A DNA stretch of 64,000 nucleotides, taken from assembly GCF_022539505.1 (NCBI RefSeq), contig NC_061513.1:180574017-180638016 (forward strand), given 5' to 3'. Of this stretch, positions 20,005 to 31,779 are shown piece after piece; the stretch's first letter is position 1; every line of letters starts with the position of its first letter. This DNA is from Lolium rigidum. Lineage: Eukaryota; Streptophyta; Magnoliopsida; Poales; Poaceae. The notes under the pieces were generated by a model, which was given only the letters and a program-made list of their open reading frames with translations, made no database searches and was not told the DNA's origin. The translations under genes were made by a program, and so were the position numbers.

Positions 20005-22469
20005 AACTGCTGAGCCCATCTTAATGGCTATAAAGAAAGCACTTCTTGGGAGATAACCCATGTTTTATTTTACTACAACACTTTTATTTTTTATTTGTGT
20101 CTTGGAAGTTGTTACTACTGTAGCAACCTCTCCTTATCTTATTTTATTGCATTGTTGTGCCAAATAAAGTCTTTGATAGCAAGGTTCATACTAGATTTGG
20201 ATTATTGCGCAGAAACAGATTTCTGTCTGTCACGAATTTAGGCAGGGTTCTCTGTAGGTAACTCAGAAAAATCTGCCAATTTACGTGCGTGATCCTCAGA
20301 TATGTACGCAACTTTCACTCAATTTGAGCATTTTCATCTGAGCAAGTCCAGTTCCTCTACAAAATTCGTCTTTACGGACTGTTCTGTTTTGACAGATTCT
20401 GCCTTTTATTTCGCATTGCCTCTTTTGCTGTGTTGGATGGATTTCTTTGTTCCATTGACTTCCAGTAGCTTTGGGCAATGTCCAGAAGTGTTAAGAATGA
20501 TTGTGTCACCTCTGTACATGTGAAATTTTTATTATGCACTAACCCTCTAATGAGTTTGTTTCGAGTTTGGTGTGGAGGAAGTTTTCAAGGGTCAAGAGAG
20601 GAGGATGATATACTATGATCAAGAAGAGTGAAAAGTCTAAGCTTGGGGATGCCCCGGTGGTTCATCCCTGCATATTTCAAGAAGACTCTAGCATCTAAGC
20701 TTGGGGATGCCCAAGGCATCCCCTTCTTCATCGACAATTTACCAGGTTTCTTCTCTTGAAACTATATTTTTATTCGGTCACATCTTATGTACTTTACTTG
20801 GAGCGTCTGTTTGTTTTTGTTTTGTTTGAATAAATTCATGCTTGTGTGGGAGAGAGACACGCTCCGCTTTTTCATATGAACACTAGTGTTCTTAGTTCTA
20901 TCTTTAATGTTCATGGAGGAGTTGAAAACCGTTTCGTTAATTGCTATTTGGTTGGAAACATAAAATGCTTCATGTGGTAAATGGTATAATGTCTTGAATA
21001 ATGTGATACTTGGCAATTGTTGTGCTCATATAGATCATGTTTAAGCTCTTGCATCATGTACCTTGTACCCATTAATGAAGAACTACATAGAGCTTGTTAA
21101 AATTTGGTTTGCATGATTGGTCTCTAGAGTCTAGATATTTTCTGGTTAAGGTGTTTGAACAACAAGGAAGACGATGTAAAGTCTTATAATGCTTACAATA
21201 TGTTCATATGTGAGTCTTTCTGCACCGTTTTATACTTGAGTTTGCTTCGAACAACCTTGCTAGCCTAGCCTTGTACTGAGAGGGAATACTTCTCGTGCAT
21301 CCAAATCCTTGAGCCAAAAACTATACCATTTGCGTCCACCATACCTACCTACTACATGGTATTTCTCTGCTATTCCAAGCAAATACTTCATGTGCTACCT
21401 TTAAACAATTCAAAAGCTATTATCTCTTATTTGTGTCAATGTTTTATAGCTCATGAGGAAGTATGTGGTGTTTATCTTTCGATCTTGTCATTTACTTTTG
21501 ACAGACTTTCACAATGGACTAGTGGCATATCCGCTTATCCAATAATTTTGCAAAAAGAGCTGGCAATGGGGTTCCCAGCCCCTATTAATTAACTTGCATT
21601 AATAATTCTCTTCACATGTTTTGCTCTGATTCATCAGTAAGCAACTTAATTTTGCAAATAGACACTCCTCCATGGTATGTGAATGATGGAAGGCACCCGA
21701 GGATTCGGTTAGCCATGGCTTGTGTAAGCAAAAGGTTGGGAGGAGTGTCATCCATCAATAATGAAACTAAAATACATGTGTAAACAAAAGAGAAGAGGGA
21801 TGATCTACCTTGCTGGTAGAGATAACGTCCTTCATGGGAGCCGCTCTTGAAAGTCTGGTTGATAAGGTAGTTAGAGTACCCATTACCATTCGTTGACAAC
21901 AACAAACACCTCCCAAAACTTTACTTTTATGATCTCTATATGGTTTCAAAACTTAAAAAGCTCTAGCACATGATTTAATCCCTGCTTCCCTCTGCGAAGG
22001 GCCTTTCTTTTACTTTATTGTTGAGTCAGATTACCTATTCTTTCTATCTTAGAAGCAAACACTTGTGTCAACTCTGCATTGATTCTTACATGTTTACCTA
22101 TTGCACTTGTAATATTGCTTTATGTTGACAACTATCCATGAGATATACATGTTACAAGTTGAAAGCAATTGCTGAAACTTAATCATCCTTTGTGTTGCTT
22201 CAATACCTTCTACTTTGAATCTATTGCTTTATGAGTTAACTCTTATGCAAGACTTATTGATGCTTGTCTTGAAAGTACTATTCATGAAAAGTCTTTGCTA
22301 TATGGTTCAGTTGTTTACTCATTGTCTTTACCAATGCTTTGAATCACTTCATCCATCTCATATGCTTTATAATAGTATGATCAAGATTATGATAGCATGT
22401 CACTTAAGAAATTATCTTTGTTATCGTTTACCTACTCGAGGGCGAGTAGGAACTAAGCTTGGGGATGCT
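20005..22469 (+). other. Conserved non-coding 3' region and polypurine tract of B
   Basis: No credible gene. It opens with a conserved AAAGAAAGCACTTCTTGGGA block (20033-20052). It carries AAGCTTGGGGATGCC at 20639-20653 and 20697-20711, and the true polypurine tract at 22451-22468. It is colinear with the corresponding regions of A, D and E. Confidence 0.7.
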
Positions 22470-25400
22470 TGATACGTCTCAAACGTATCTATAATTTCTT
22501 ATGTTCCATGCTACTTTTATGATGATACACACATGTTTTATACACACTTTATGTCATTATTATGCATTTTCCAGAACTAACCTATTGACGAGATGCCGAA
22601 GTGCCAGTTCATGTTTTCTGCTGTTTTTGGTTTCAGAAATCCTAGTAAGGAAATATTCTCGGAATTGGACGAAATCAACGCCCAGGACCTTATTTTCCCC
22701 GGAAGCATCCGGAGAGTCGAGAGAGGCACCGGAGGGGAGCCACAGGGGCCCCACCCCACAGGGCGGCGCGGCCTGGACCCTGGGCGCGCCAGCCTATGGG
22801 GGGGCCACCCCCTGGCTCCTCCGAGGCCGCCTCTTCGCCTATTAAAGCCGTCCTGACCTAAATCTTCGATACGGAAAAGCCACGGTACGAGAAACCTTCC
22901 AGAGCAGCCGCCATCGCGAAGCCAAGATCTGGGGGACAGGAGTCTCTATTCCGGCACGCCGCCGGGACGGGGAAGTGCCCCCGGAAGGCTTCTCCATCAA
23001 CACCACCGCCATCTTCATCAACGCCATCTTGTCTCCCATGAGGAGGGAGTAGTTCTCCATCGAGGCTAAGGGCTGTACCTTTAGCTATGTGGTTAATCTC
23101 TCTCCCATGTACTTCAATACAATGATCTCATGAGCTGCCTTACATGATTGAGATTCATATGAGCTTTGTATCACTATTCATCTATGTGCTACTCTTGTGA
23201 TGTTATTAAAGTAGTCTATTCCTCCTTCACAGTGTAATGGTGACAGTGTGTGCATCGTGTAGTACTTGGCGTAGTGAAAGATCGAGATGTCGCCTAGAGG
23301 GGGGGGTGAATAGGCAATTACAAACTCTTGCGGATTTGTCTTGTAAGAATGCGGAATTAAACTATCATTTAGTTTACAAGCACAAACCCTAAATATGCTA
23401 AGCTCAACTAAGTGTAACAATGGCAACTATAGCTAAGCAAGATAGGCACAAGATATATGTAGCACAAGTGATAGCAAGATATATGTACTTCAAGCACGAT
23501 GGCTATCACAAGGAAAGAGAGCTCGGGTATAGAAATAACCGAGGCACGCGGAGAAGAGGATGTATTCCCGTGTTCCCTTGCTTTGCAACAAGGTACGTCA
23601 CGTTTGGAGGAGTGGAGGTCCCACGAAGGATTCCCCGCGCCACGAAGGCTCACCCTATTCTCCGAACCACACCCACGAAGGATAATGGCCCTTTCCTTAT
23701 GGTTAGCTTTTCCTCCTCTCCGGAGATGGCAAGCTCCACAACCACTTAACAAGCTCCACGAAGGAGAAGCCCGGGCCCCTTCACAATCTTCCACGAAGAG
23801 ATCACCGGGACACCAACCAAGCCAACTAGGAGGTCACCCTCCAAGAGTAACAAGCTCACGGTCTCTCACTCGAACAAATCGTGGTGGAGAGCTCAACACT
23901 ATGCAATGATGCAAAGCAAGAACACCGGAGGTGTTCAAGTCCTTCACACTCAAATCCCACCAAAGCAACGCATGCTAGGATGAGATTGGAGAGGAAGAAC
24001 AAGGGGGAAAGTCAACCAAAGACTCCAAGATCTAGATCCCAAGAGATTCCCTCACTTAGAGAATAAATGGTTTGGTGGAAGTGTAGATCTAGATCTCCTC
24101 TCTCAAATCCTCAAGTATGAGCAAGAATTGTTGGAGGAATCAAGGGAGAGAGCAACTTCTTCAAATGCAACAATGGAGGTGAGAGAAAAGGGAAGAAGTA
24201 ATTATCTCAAGGTAGGAGAAAGGTATTTATAGTGGGGGAAGAAGAAATAACCGTTGGGGAAGAAACAGGGTGAAAACGAATAAAAAATCGGACTGAAAAA
24301 GTGCCCAGCCGGTTGCCAGGCCGGCCGACCGGCCTGGGCGCTGAGGAGCCCGGTCGGCAGCCTGGTCCGACCGGCCCAGCAACCGGGCGGCAGCAGATCG
24401 CGCGCTGGGCGGCAGGAAGGCTCAGGCCGCGCGGGGCGCGCCAGGCCGCGTGATGGGCCGAAGGTGGAGAGGCGGCCCGGTAGCGCACGGTGGCGCGGGG
24501 AGCAGGCCGCGCGGGGGCTTGAAGCCCATCCGGCGGGGAGGCCGGTCCGGCCGGGGCCTGCACCGGGCGGGCCGGTCGGTGGCCGCGCGCTGGGCCGGAC
24601 AAGGCAGCAGGCCGGTCAGACCGGGGCGGCAGCCGAGCGGGCCGGCGTGCAGCCCGGCGGACCGGTCGCCAACCGGCTGCCCCGGGTGGGCCGGCGAGCA
24701 GCCCGGCGGACCGGTCGCCAACCGGCTGCCCCTCTTTTCTTTTTCCTCTTTTTCTTCTTTTTCCTTTTCCTTTAATAACTAGAGCTCCCGAACTCCGATT
24801 GACATGAAACTAATTTCGTTTGGAAGATAACGACAAATGATATCCTATAAAAAGTGCAAACTCAAGAATCTGTGGAAGGGAATTTTATCATGAATATAAA
24901 AGGTAGAACCTTATATCATGAATAACCGGTAAAATTACCCAACCTAGAAAACGCCATAGAAGATGCATGCAAACTCCGTTTTCGATGAACTTGGGCTTGT
25001 TGTAAAGCTAGCAACAAGCTCAAGAACCTCACATAGAGAAACACCAAGAAGCAATAAGGATATGCAAAGTATGCAAAGGATTGAGCTCTCTAAGACGATG
25101 TGATCAAGTTACTCAACCGAAAGCCCCTCTTAATAGTGCGGCTATCTATCCTATAATCCGGTCTCCCAACATCCACCTTGAGACCGGTAAAAGGAAAAAC
25201 CTAGCAAGGCCATACCTTTGCCTTGCGCATCCCGCTTGATCTTGATGATAACTCTTCAAGCTTCACTCAAGCCGGAATGCCTCACTTGACCAATGTTGCT
25301 TCGTGAAGACTCACAAATGCTCCCCCATACACTATGATGGGAAAGCTCCATTGATGCACATCTTCACAAGTCCATTATCACCAAATGGATGGCAAGCTTC

Positions 25401-26479
25401 AAGCATGTGATTCACTTGAGATGCTCATCTTGAACTTGCCCAACTCAACCTTGTATCTTCTCATACTCACATAAGATAGAGCATGGCTAATATTGAGTTC
25501 CACATAAGAACTCCATCTTCGTTTCTTCTTCATGATCATATCACATATATATATATCTTCATACTGATGATCTTGATGCCAATACACAAGGTATACCTTT
25601 ATCTTCATGGCATCCATACTTGAATCCAACACATGGAGTACAAGTAGTACCTATGGAATATTCCTTCATATAAACTCAATGAAAACATTAGTCCATAGGG
25701 GTTGTCATTAATTACCAAAACCACACATAGGGGCAATATACCCTTACACGTAGGTTATGATCATAATCTCTTGTAGGTTATGGAGTTAATTATTACTATG
25801 ATAGTATTGATGTGATTTATTCCCCCTTCATAGTGTAAAGGTGACAGTGTGTATGCTATGTTAGTACTCGGTTTAAGTTGCAAAGATCTATTATGCTCTA
25901 AAGGTTACTTAAATATGAATGCCGAATGTTGTGGCGCTTGTTAACTCCGGCTTGAGGGAGCTCTTGTAGCCATACACAACGAATGGTGTTCATTATCAAA
26001 CAAGAGTATATGTAGCACAAAGGAAGAGAACTTATTTATTTATGTGATCAATGTTGAGAGTGTCCACTAGTGAAAGTATGATCCCTAGGCCTTGTTTCCA
26101 ATACTGCAAACACCGCTTGTTTACTGTTCTACTGCATGTTTACTTCCTGCAATATTACTACCATCAACTGCACGCTAGCAAGCACTTTTCTGGCGCCGTT
26201 ACTACTGCTCATATTCATTCTTACCACTTGTATTTCACTATCTCTTCGCCGAACTAGTGCACCTATACATCTGACAAGTGTATTAGGTGTGTTGGGGACA
26301 CAAGAGACTTCTTGTATCGTGATTGCAGGGTTGCTTGAGAGGGATATCTTTGACCTCTTCCTCCCTGAGTTCGATAAACCTTGGGTGATCCACTTAAGGG
26401 AAACTTGTTGCTGTTCTACAAACCTCTGCTCTTGGAGGCCCAACACTATCTACAAGAATAGAAGCACCCGTAGACATCA
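22470..26479 (+). repeat. 3' LTR of B with nested insertion
   Basis: Starts TGATACGTCTC and ends GTAGACATCA. It is 4010 bp in total, ~1.53 kb without the nested 23275-25748 element and its target copy. A likely TATA element CTATTAAAG lies at 22839-22847 after a GC-rich stretch, in the same place as in A and D. Confidence 0.88.
23275..25748 (+). mobile_element. 2.47-kb TG...CA insertion (solo-LTR-like) in the LTR of B
   Basis: Begins TGAAAGATCGAGATGTCGCC and ends GGGCAATATACCCTTACA. It is flanked by a perfect 5-bp duplication CGTAG (23270-23274 and 25749-25753). No coding capacity, primer-binding site or terminal direct repeat is visible, so it looks like a solo LTR or a LARD-like unit. A central 24300-24735 segment is very GC-rich, made of short imperfect repeats around GGCCGGTCGG/CCGGACCGGTCGCCAACC. 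The same insertion, with the same target copy, sits in the 5' LTR (16961-18351). Confidence 0.78.
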
Positions 26480-27246
26480 AGGCGCAGGAGGCCCTTGCGT
26501 TGAAAGAAACTGCGACTACTGATGTTGCGCGATCTGCGCAACGCGAGAATTATAAGCTCGACCTGATAACCGATGCGAGCCACGACAAGGCTGGTATGTT
26601 GCTGTTGTTTTATGGATCCTTTGCCATCTTTTCTGTGCCCTTTATTGTGCTTCAATTCTTTATTCTTCTTTCCATAGGTGCCTTTCATAGATGCTGCCGC
26701 TGAAGAACAACGGGTAAATGCGCGGGTGGAAACCCTTCTTCAACTTGCCAAACAGAATGATAGTGACTTCTGGGCAGATGAAGATCGTACTCGCTGTATC
26801 GTTCAATTCCAGGACCGCGCCGCCCAAGTTCGAGAATTCCGTGACTTCTTCGGCAGTACTCTGGCCATGGTGTACAATGCTATGTTTCCTCTGAACCCTC
26901 AGCCTAAAATCTTACCGAGCTTATGAGTAAATTCAGATACGCTCAGAGTATCCACGACTTTACGAAGGCTCAAATGATGGCTTGCGCTAAGTTTTCCCTA
27001 ATTTGGTTGAAGGTCTGCCACTCGAAGTTGGAATGTAGCAATATTATCGAAACTTTTTACCGCAAGACGTGGAAGAGGAGGATAAATGTTGACAAACATA
27101 GTGCGGTTGTATCTCCCGTAGCCGAAGAAATGATCGATGAGCTTCTTAGAGTGGACGCCAATTTCTTCAAGGACTTTCGGTATGATGATTCGACACAAAT
27201 TGTCCGTGCCGCAAGAGAGAACATAACCATAGATAAATTTGTGTAG
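26480..27246 (+). pseudogene. C1, 3' part: C-terminal exons of the coiled-coil gene
   Basis: Resumes immediately after the B 3' LTR with a coiled-coil exon (26480-26593, EALALKETATTDVARSAQ) ending AAGGCTG|GTATG. After an intron ending TTCCATAG (26677), a last block runs 26678-27246 with two apparent frames. It contains VNARVETLLQLAKQ, VIVQFQDRA-like and MFPLNPQPK motifs, then VAEEMIDELLRVDANFFKDF, ending at TAG 27244-27246. A stop at 26924-26926 separates the two frames. The pattern 'VNA...W...FQDR.QV..F.....MFPLNP' is shared with C2 near 36807-36964, which shows the two are paralogues. Function unknown. Confidence 0.5.
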
Positions 27247-27254
27247 GAATTATT

Positions 27255-27918
27255 TTTCTTTTCTCAAACGCATTTGGTGCGTCCGAACGTCGTAATCGAA
27301 CTCTCTTAGATATGGTTCGTTCTATGATATCTCTTACAGATTTGCCGTTATTGTTTTGGGGTTATGCATTAGAGACAGCTGCATTCACTTTAAATAGGGC
27401 ACCATCTAAATCCGTGAAACGACACTGTATGAATTATGGTTTAAGAAGAAACCTAAGCTGTCGTTCCTTAAAGTTTGGGGTTGCGAAGCTTATGTAAAAA
27501 GTTACAACCTGACAAGCTAGAACCCAAAGCGGAGAAATGCGTCTTCATAGGATACCCTAAAGAAACTATTGGGTACACTTTCTATCACAGATCCGAAGGC
27601 AAAATCTTTGTTGCCAAGAACGGAACCTTTCTTGAGAAGGAGTTTCTCACTAAAGAAGTGACTGGAAGGAAAGTAGAACTCGACGAGGTTATTGAACCTT
27701 CTCTCGTAGATCAGAGTAGCGCAGTGCCGGAAGATGTTCCTGTACAGCCTACACCGATAAGAGAGGAAGCAAATGATAATGATCATGAAACTTTGAACGA
27801 GGTAGCTACTGAACCTTGCAGATCGATAAGGGAGCGTACCACTCCTGATTGGTATGATCCTTGTCTAAATGTCACAGAGTACATACCTGGACAGGATTCT
27901 AAAGAAGTTTGGAATGGA
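27255..27918 (+). pseudogene. Copia integrase C-terminus and linker fragment
   Basis: Frames around 27262-27497 and 27475-27918 read the end of a Ty1/copia integrase core (RRNRTLLDMVRSM; LPLLFWGYALETAAFTLNRAPSK), then the conserved FLKVWGCEAYVK/CVFIGYPKETIGYTFYHRSEGK/VAKNGTFLEKEFL segment and an acidic linker. A frameshift lies near 27470-27480. This order and wording are typical of the BARE-1/Angela group. The fragment has neither its beginning nor its RT, because it abuts C1 on the left and a gap on the right. It could be part of the same copia element whose LTR is at 15075, but this cannot be shown. Confidence 0.75.
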
Positions 27919-28018
27919 NNNNNNNNNNNNNNNNNNNNNNNNNNNNNNNNNNNNNNNNNNNNNNNNNNNNNNNNNNNNNNNNNNNNNNNNNNNNNNNNNN
28001 NNNNNNNNNNNNNNNNNN
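27919..28018. other. Assembly gap (100 N)
   Basis: Exactly 100 N. It separates a copia fragment from a CACTA terminus, so the missing sequence probably includes most of both elements and the rest of the D 3' LTR. Confidence 0.99.
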
Positions 28019-28463
28019 TAGAGGATGACATGCGGGTCCCATTTAGCAGCAGCGGTATCACCGTTTGAGAGGCGGCGGGGGATCAAAAGAAAAAGGCAAG
28101 TGACCAAATATGAGGTGCCAAAAATAATTCAAGAAAAGAAAGTTTTATAGTGCATAGAGGATGACATGCGGGTCCCGGTTAGCGACAGCGGTATCACCGT
28201 TTGAGAGGCGGCGGGGGATCGAAAGAAAAAGGCAAGTGACCAAATTTGAGGTGCCAAAAAAAACTCCAAGAAAAGAAAGTTGATTGCACATAGAGGATGA
28301 CATGCGGGTCCCATTTAGCAGACGGCGGTCTCAACGTTTCCAAGGCGGCAAGGGATCAAAGAAAAAGGAAGTAGCCAGAAATCAGGGGGTCAAAAAAAAA
28401 TCCAAGAATAGAAAGAATTTTGGTTCATAGAGGATGACATGCGGGACCCATGATCCTGCATCG
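28019..28463. repeat. 136-bp tandem array inside the CACTA end
   Basis: Units begin TAGAGGATGACATGCGGG at 28019, 28155, 28291 and 28428, giving a period of 136-137 bp. The first two complete units are the most similar and later ones diverge. The array continues into the gap. Confidence 0.85.
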
Positions 28464-28787
28464 TAAACGGCTCGATCGGAGAACGTTGAACGAGATGGCG
28501 CGATCGAGAAAAAAAACAATGCCAGAGAGGCTGCCATCTGGGCCCTACATCCCTCGGCGGTGCGGATTTGCGTTGACTCGGCCGGCGAACCCGAGAATTC
28601 GCGATGCACCACGTCCCGGGCCACCATACGCGACGTTTTGGCCGCTTTCGTCGGGCTAGGTGGCCTCAAAAACGAGAAAAAAAAGTTTTGACATGCACCA
28701 CGGAGGGACCAAAATCGTCGGCCATGGTACAACAGCAACCACGGCGCGACTTCAACTTCGTCGGCCATGGCAACTTTTCTTGTAGTG
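28019..28787 (-). mobile_element. Terminal part of a CACTA (DTC) DNA transposon
   Basis: Ends at 28787 with the reverse complement of CACTACAAGAAAAGTTGCC, the characteristic CACTA terminal inverted repeat. GCA at 28788-28790 may be one copy of the 3-bp target duplication. Subterminal GGCCATGGCCGACGA-like words recur in the last 80 bp, as expected for transposase-binding subterminal repeats. Inward lies a 136-bp tandem array. No transposase is seen because the gap truncates the element. It interrupts the 3' LTR of D. Confidence 0.78.
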
Positions 28788-29339
28788 GCATGATGGAGGC
28801 GATGGCGTTGATGGAGATGGCTTCCGGGGGCACTTCCCCGTCCCGGCAGGGTGCCGGAACAGAGACTTCTGTCCCCCGAATTGGAGTTTCGCGATGGCGG
28901 CGGCGCCCCTGGAGTCTTTCTGGAGTTTCGTCAATCGGTATCGCGTTTTTAGGTCGAAAGGGCTTATATAGGCGAAGAGACGGAGTCGGAGGGGCCACGG
29001 GGCCTCCTCCCCATAGGTCGGCGCGGCCAGGGTGGAGCCCGCGCGGCCCTATCGTGTGGTGGCCCCCTGGCCCGCCTCCGACTCTCCTTCGGTGTTCTGG
29101 GGTCTTCCGGGAAAAATAAGATGTTTGGCGTTGATTTCGTCCAATTCCGAGAATATTGCCCGAACAGCCTTTACGGAACCAAAAACAGCGAGAAAAAGGA
29201 ACCGGCCCTTCGGCATCTCGTTAATAGGTTAGTTCCGGAAAATGCATAAAAACATTATAAAGTGCAAGCAAAACATGTAAGTATTGTCATAAAACAAGCA
29301 TGGAACATCGGAAATTATGGATACGTTGGAGACGTATCA
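28788..29339 (-). repeat. 3' LTR of D, truncated
   Basis: Matches 34403-34956 of the 5' LTR (552 against 554 bp). Includes the TATA element (rc of 28963-28972, CCTATATAAG). The missing ~980 bp should lie beyond the CACTA element. Confidence 0.85.
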
Positions 29340-31779
29340 GCATCCCCAAGCTTAGTTCCTACTCGTCTTCGAGTAGGTAAACGATAAAAAGAATAATTTC
29401 TGTAGTGACATGCTACTTACATAACCTTGATCATACTATTACAAAGCACATGAGATGAATGAAGTGACTCAAGGCAATAATCTATAGTTGCTAACAAATA
29501 GATAACATATAGAAAAACTTTTCATGAAGAGTACTTTCAAGACAAGCATCAAAAGCCTTGCACAAGAGTTAACTCATAAAGCAATAGATTCAAAGTAAAG
29601 GCATCGAAGCAACACAAAGGAAGACATAAGTTTCAGCAGTTGCTTTCAACTTTCAACATGCATATCTCATGGATAATTGTCAACATAAAGTAATATGATG
29701 AATGCAAATAAGCAAGTATGTAAGAATCAATGCACGAGTTGACACAAGTGTTTGCTTCTAAGATGGAAGGAAGTAGGTAAACTGAGTCAACATAAAGTAA
29801 AAGAAAGGCCCTTCGCGAGAGGAAGCATTGATTGCTATATTTGTGCTAGAGCTTTGGTTTTGAAAACATAAAGAGAGCATAAAAGTAAAGTTTTGAGAGG
29901 TGTTTGTTGTTGTCAACGAATGGTAGTGGGCACTCTAACCCCCTTGCCGGACAAACCTTCAAAGAGCGGCTCCCATTTTATTTTTATTTTTGTGTGGCAC
30001 TCCTTCCAACCTTTCTTTCACAAACCATGGCTAACCGAATCCTCGGGTGCCTGCCAACAATCTCATACCATGAAGGAGTGCCTTTTTATTTTAGTTTTAT
30101 TATGGGTGACACTCCCCCCAACCTTTGCTTACTCAAGCCATGGCTAACCGAATCCTTCGGGTGCCGTCCAACAATCACATACCATGGAGGAGTGTCTATT
30201 TTGGTTAATTAATTTGGGGCTGGGAATCCCATTGCCAGCTCTTTTTGCAAAATTATTGGATAAGCGGATGAAGCCACTAGTCCATTGGTGAAAGTTGCCC
30301 AACAAGATTGAAAGATAAACACCACATACTTCCTCATGAGCTATTAAACATTGACACAAATCAGAGGTGATAAATTTTGAATTATTTAAAGGTAGCACTC
30401 AAGCAATTTACTTTGGAATGGCGGAGAAATACCATGTAGTAGGTAGGTATGGTGGACACAAATGGCATAGTGGTTGGCTCAAGGTTTTTGATGCACGAGA
30501 AGCATTTCCTCTCAGTACAAGGCTTTGGGCTTAGCAAGGTTGTTTGAAGCAAACACAAGTATGAACCGGTACAGCAAAACTTACATAAGAACATATTGCA
30601 AGCATTATAATACTCTACACTGTCTTCCTTGTTGCTCAAACACTTTTACCAGAAAATATCTAGACCTTAAGAGAGACCAATCATGCAAACCAATTTCAAC
30701 AAGCTCTACAGTAGTTCTCCACTAATAGGTTTAAACTACATGAAAAAAACTTAATCATGATCTACTTGAGAGCTCAAAACAATTGCCAAGTGTCAATTTA
30801 TTCAAGACAATATGAGGCATTTTCTGTTTCCAACCAAATAACCATAAGTGATGTAGCTTCCAACTTTTATCATTGAACATTAAAAGTAAAACGAAGAACA
30901 AGTGTTCATATGAAAAAGCGGAGCGTGTCTCTCTCCCAAACAAGGATTGCTAGGATCCGAACTTATTCAAACAAAAACAAAAATAAAAGCACACAGACGC
31001 TCCAAGTAAAGCACATATGATGTGACCGAATAAAAATATAGTTTCAATAGAAGAAACCTGATAAGTTGATAAAGAAGGGGATGCCTTGGGCATCCCCAAG
31101 CTTAGACGCTTGAGTCTTCTTGAAATATGCAGGGATGAACCACGGGGGCATCCCCAAGCTTAGACTTTTCACTCTTCTTGATCATATATCATCCTCCTCT
31201 CTTGACCCTTGAAAACTTCCTTCACACCAAACTTCTCATAAACTTCATTAGAGGGGTTAGTACTCAAAAAACTTGAATCCACCTTGGTCCTGTAGTGACA
31301 CATTGCAAGAACTCAATAGAACATTAGCTACAGCTCTCCACGTCTAGAAAGCCTCACTTAAAGTCCACAAGAGACAATGCAAAAAACAGAGACAGAATCT
31401 GCCAAAACAGAACAGCCAGTAAAGACGAATTTTAAAGAGGTACTTCCGTTGCTCAAATCAGAAAACTCAAAACTAATGAAAGTTGCGTACATATCTGAGG
31501 ATCACTCACGTAAATTGGCAGATTTTTCTGAGTTACCTACAGAGAATCATACCCAGATTCGTGACAGCAAGAAATCTGTTTCTGCGCAGAAATCCAAATC
31601 TAGCATCACCCTTCTATTAGAGACTTCACTTGGCACAACATTGCAATAAAATAAAGATAAGGAGAGGTTGCTACAGTAGTAACAACTTCCAAAACACAAC
31701 AAAACAGTAGCAAAATAAACACATGGGTTATCTCCCAAGAAGTGCTTTCTTTATAGCCATTACGATGGGCTCAGCAGTT
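29340..31779 (-). other. Polypurine tract and conserved non-coding 3' region of D
   Basis: No credible gene. Contains the polypurine tract at 29340-29355 and two further rc copies of AAGCTTGGGGATGC near 31093-31107 and 31149-31163. Colinear with the regions in A, B and E, including the GAAAGCACTTCTTGGGAGA block (rc of 31732-31750). Confidence 0.7.

Larger units (their letters stand above)
16961..26479 (+). mobile_element. Element B: non-autonomous Athila-related LTR element inside C1
   Basis: Plus-strand element of the same group as A. The 5' LTR (16961-19084) lacks its first ~1.9 kb. It is followed by the primer-binding site TGGCGCCGTTGCCGGGGAG (19095-19113), one ORF (19252-20004), conserved non-coding DNA, the polypurine tract AACTAAGCTTGGGGATGC (22451-22468) and a full 3' LTR (22470-26479). 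Both LTRs carry the same nested 2.47-kb insertion. Reading frame and coiled-coil character of C1 continue on both sides, so B inserted into C1. No target duplication can be recovered because the left LTR end is missing. Confidence 0.82.

Noticed and set aside
30144..30639. Small ORFs in the 3' regions of A, B, D and E (for example MLPLNNSKFITSDLCQC)
   Set aside because: They recur because the non-coding region is repeated, but start, stop and frame vary between copies, so coding is not supported.
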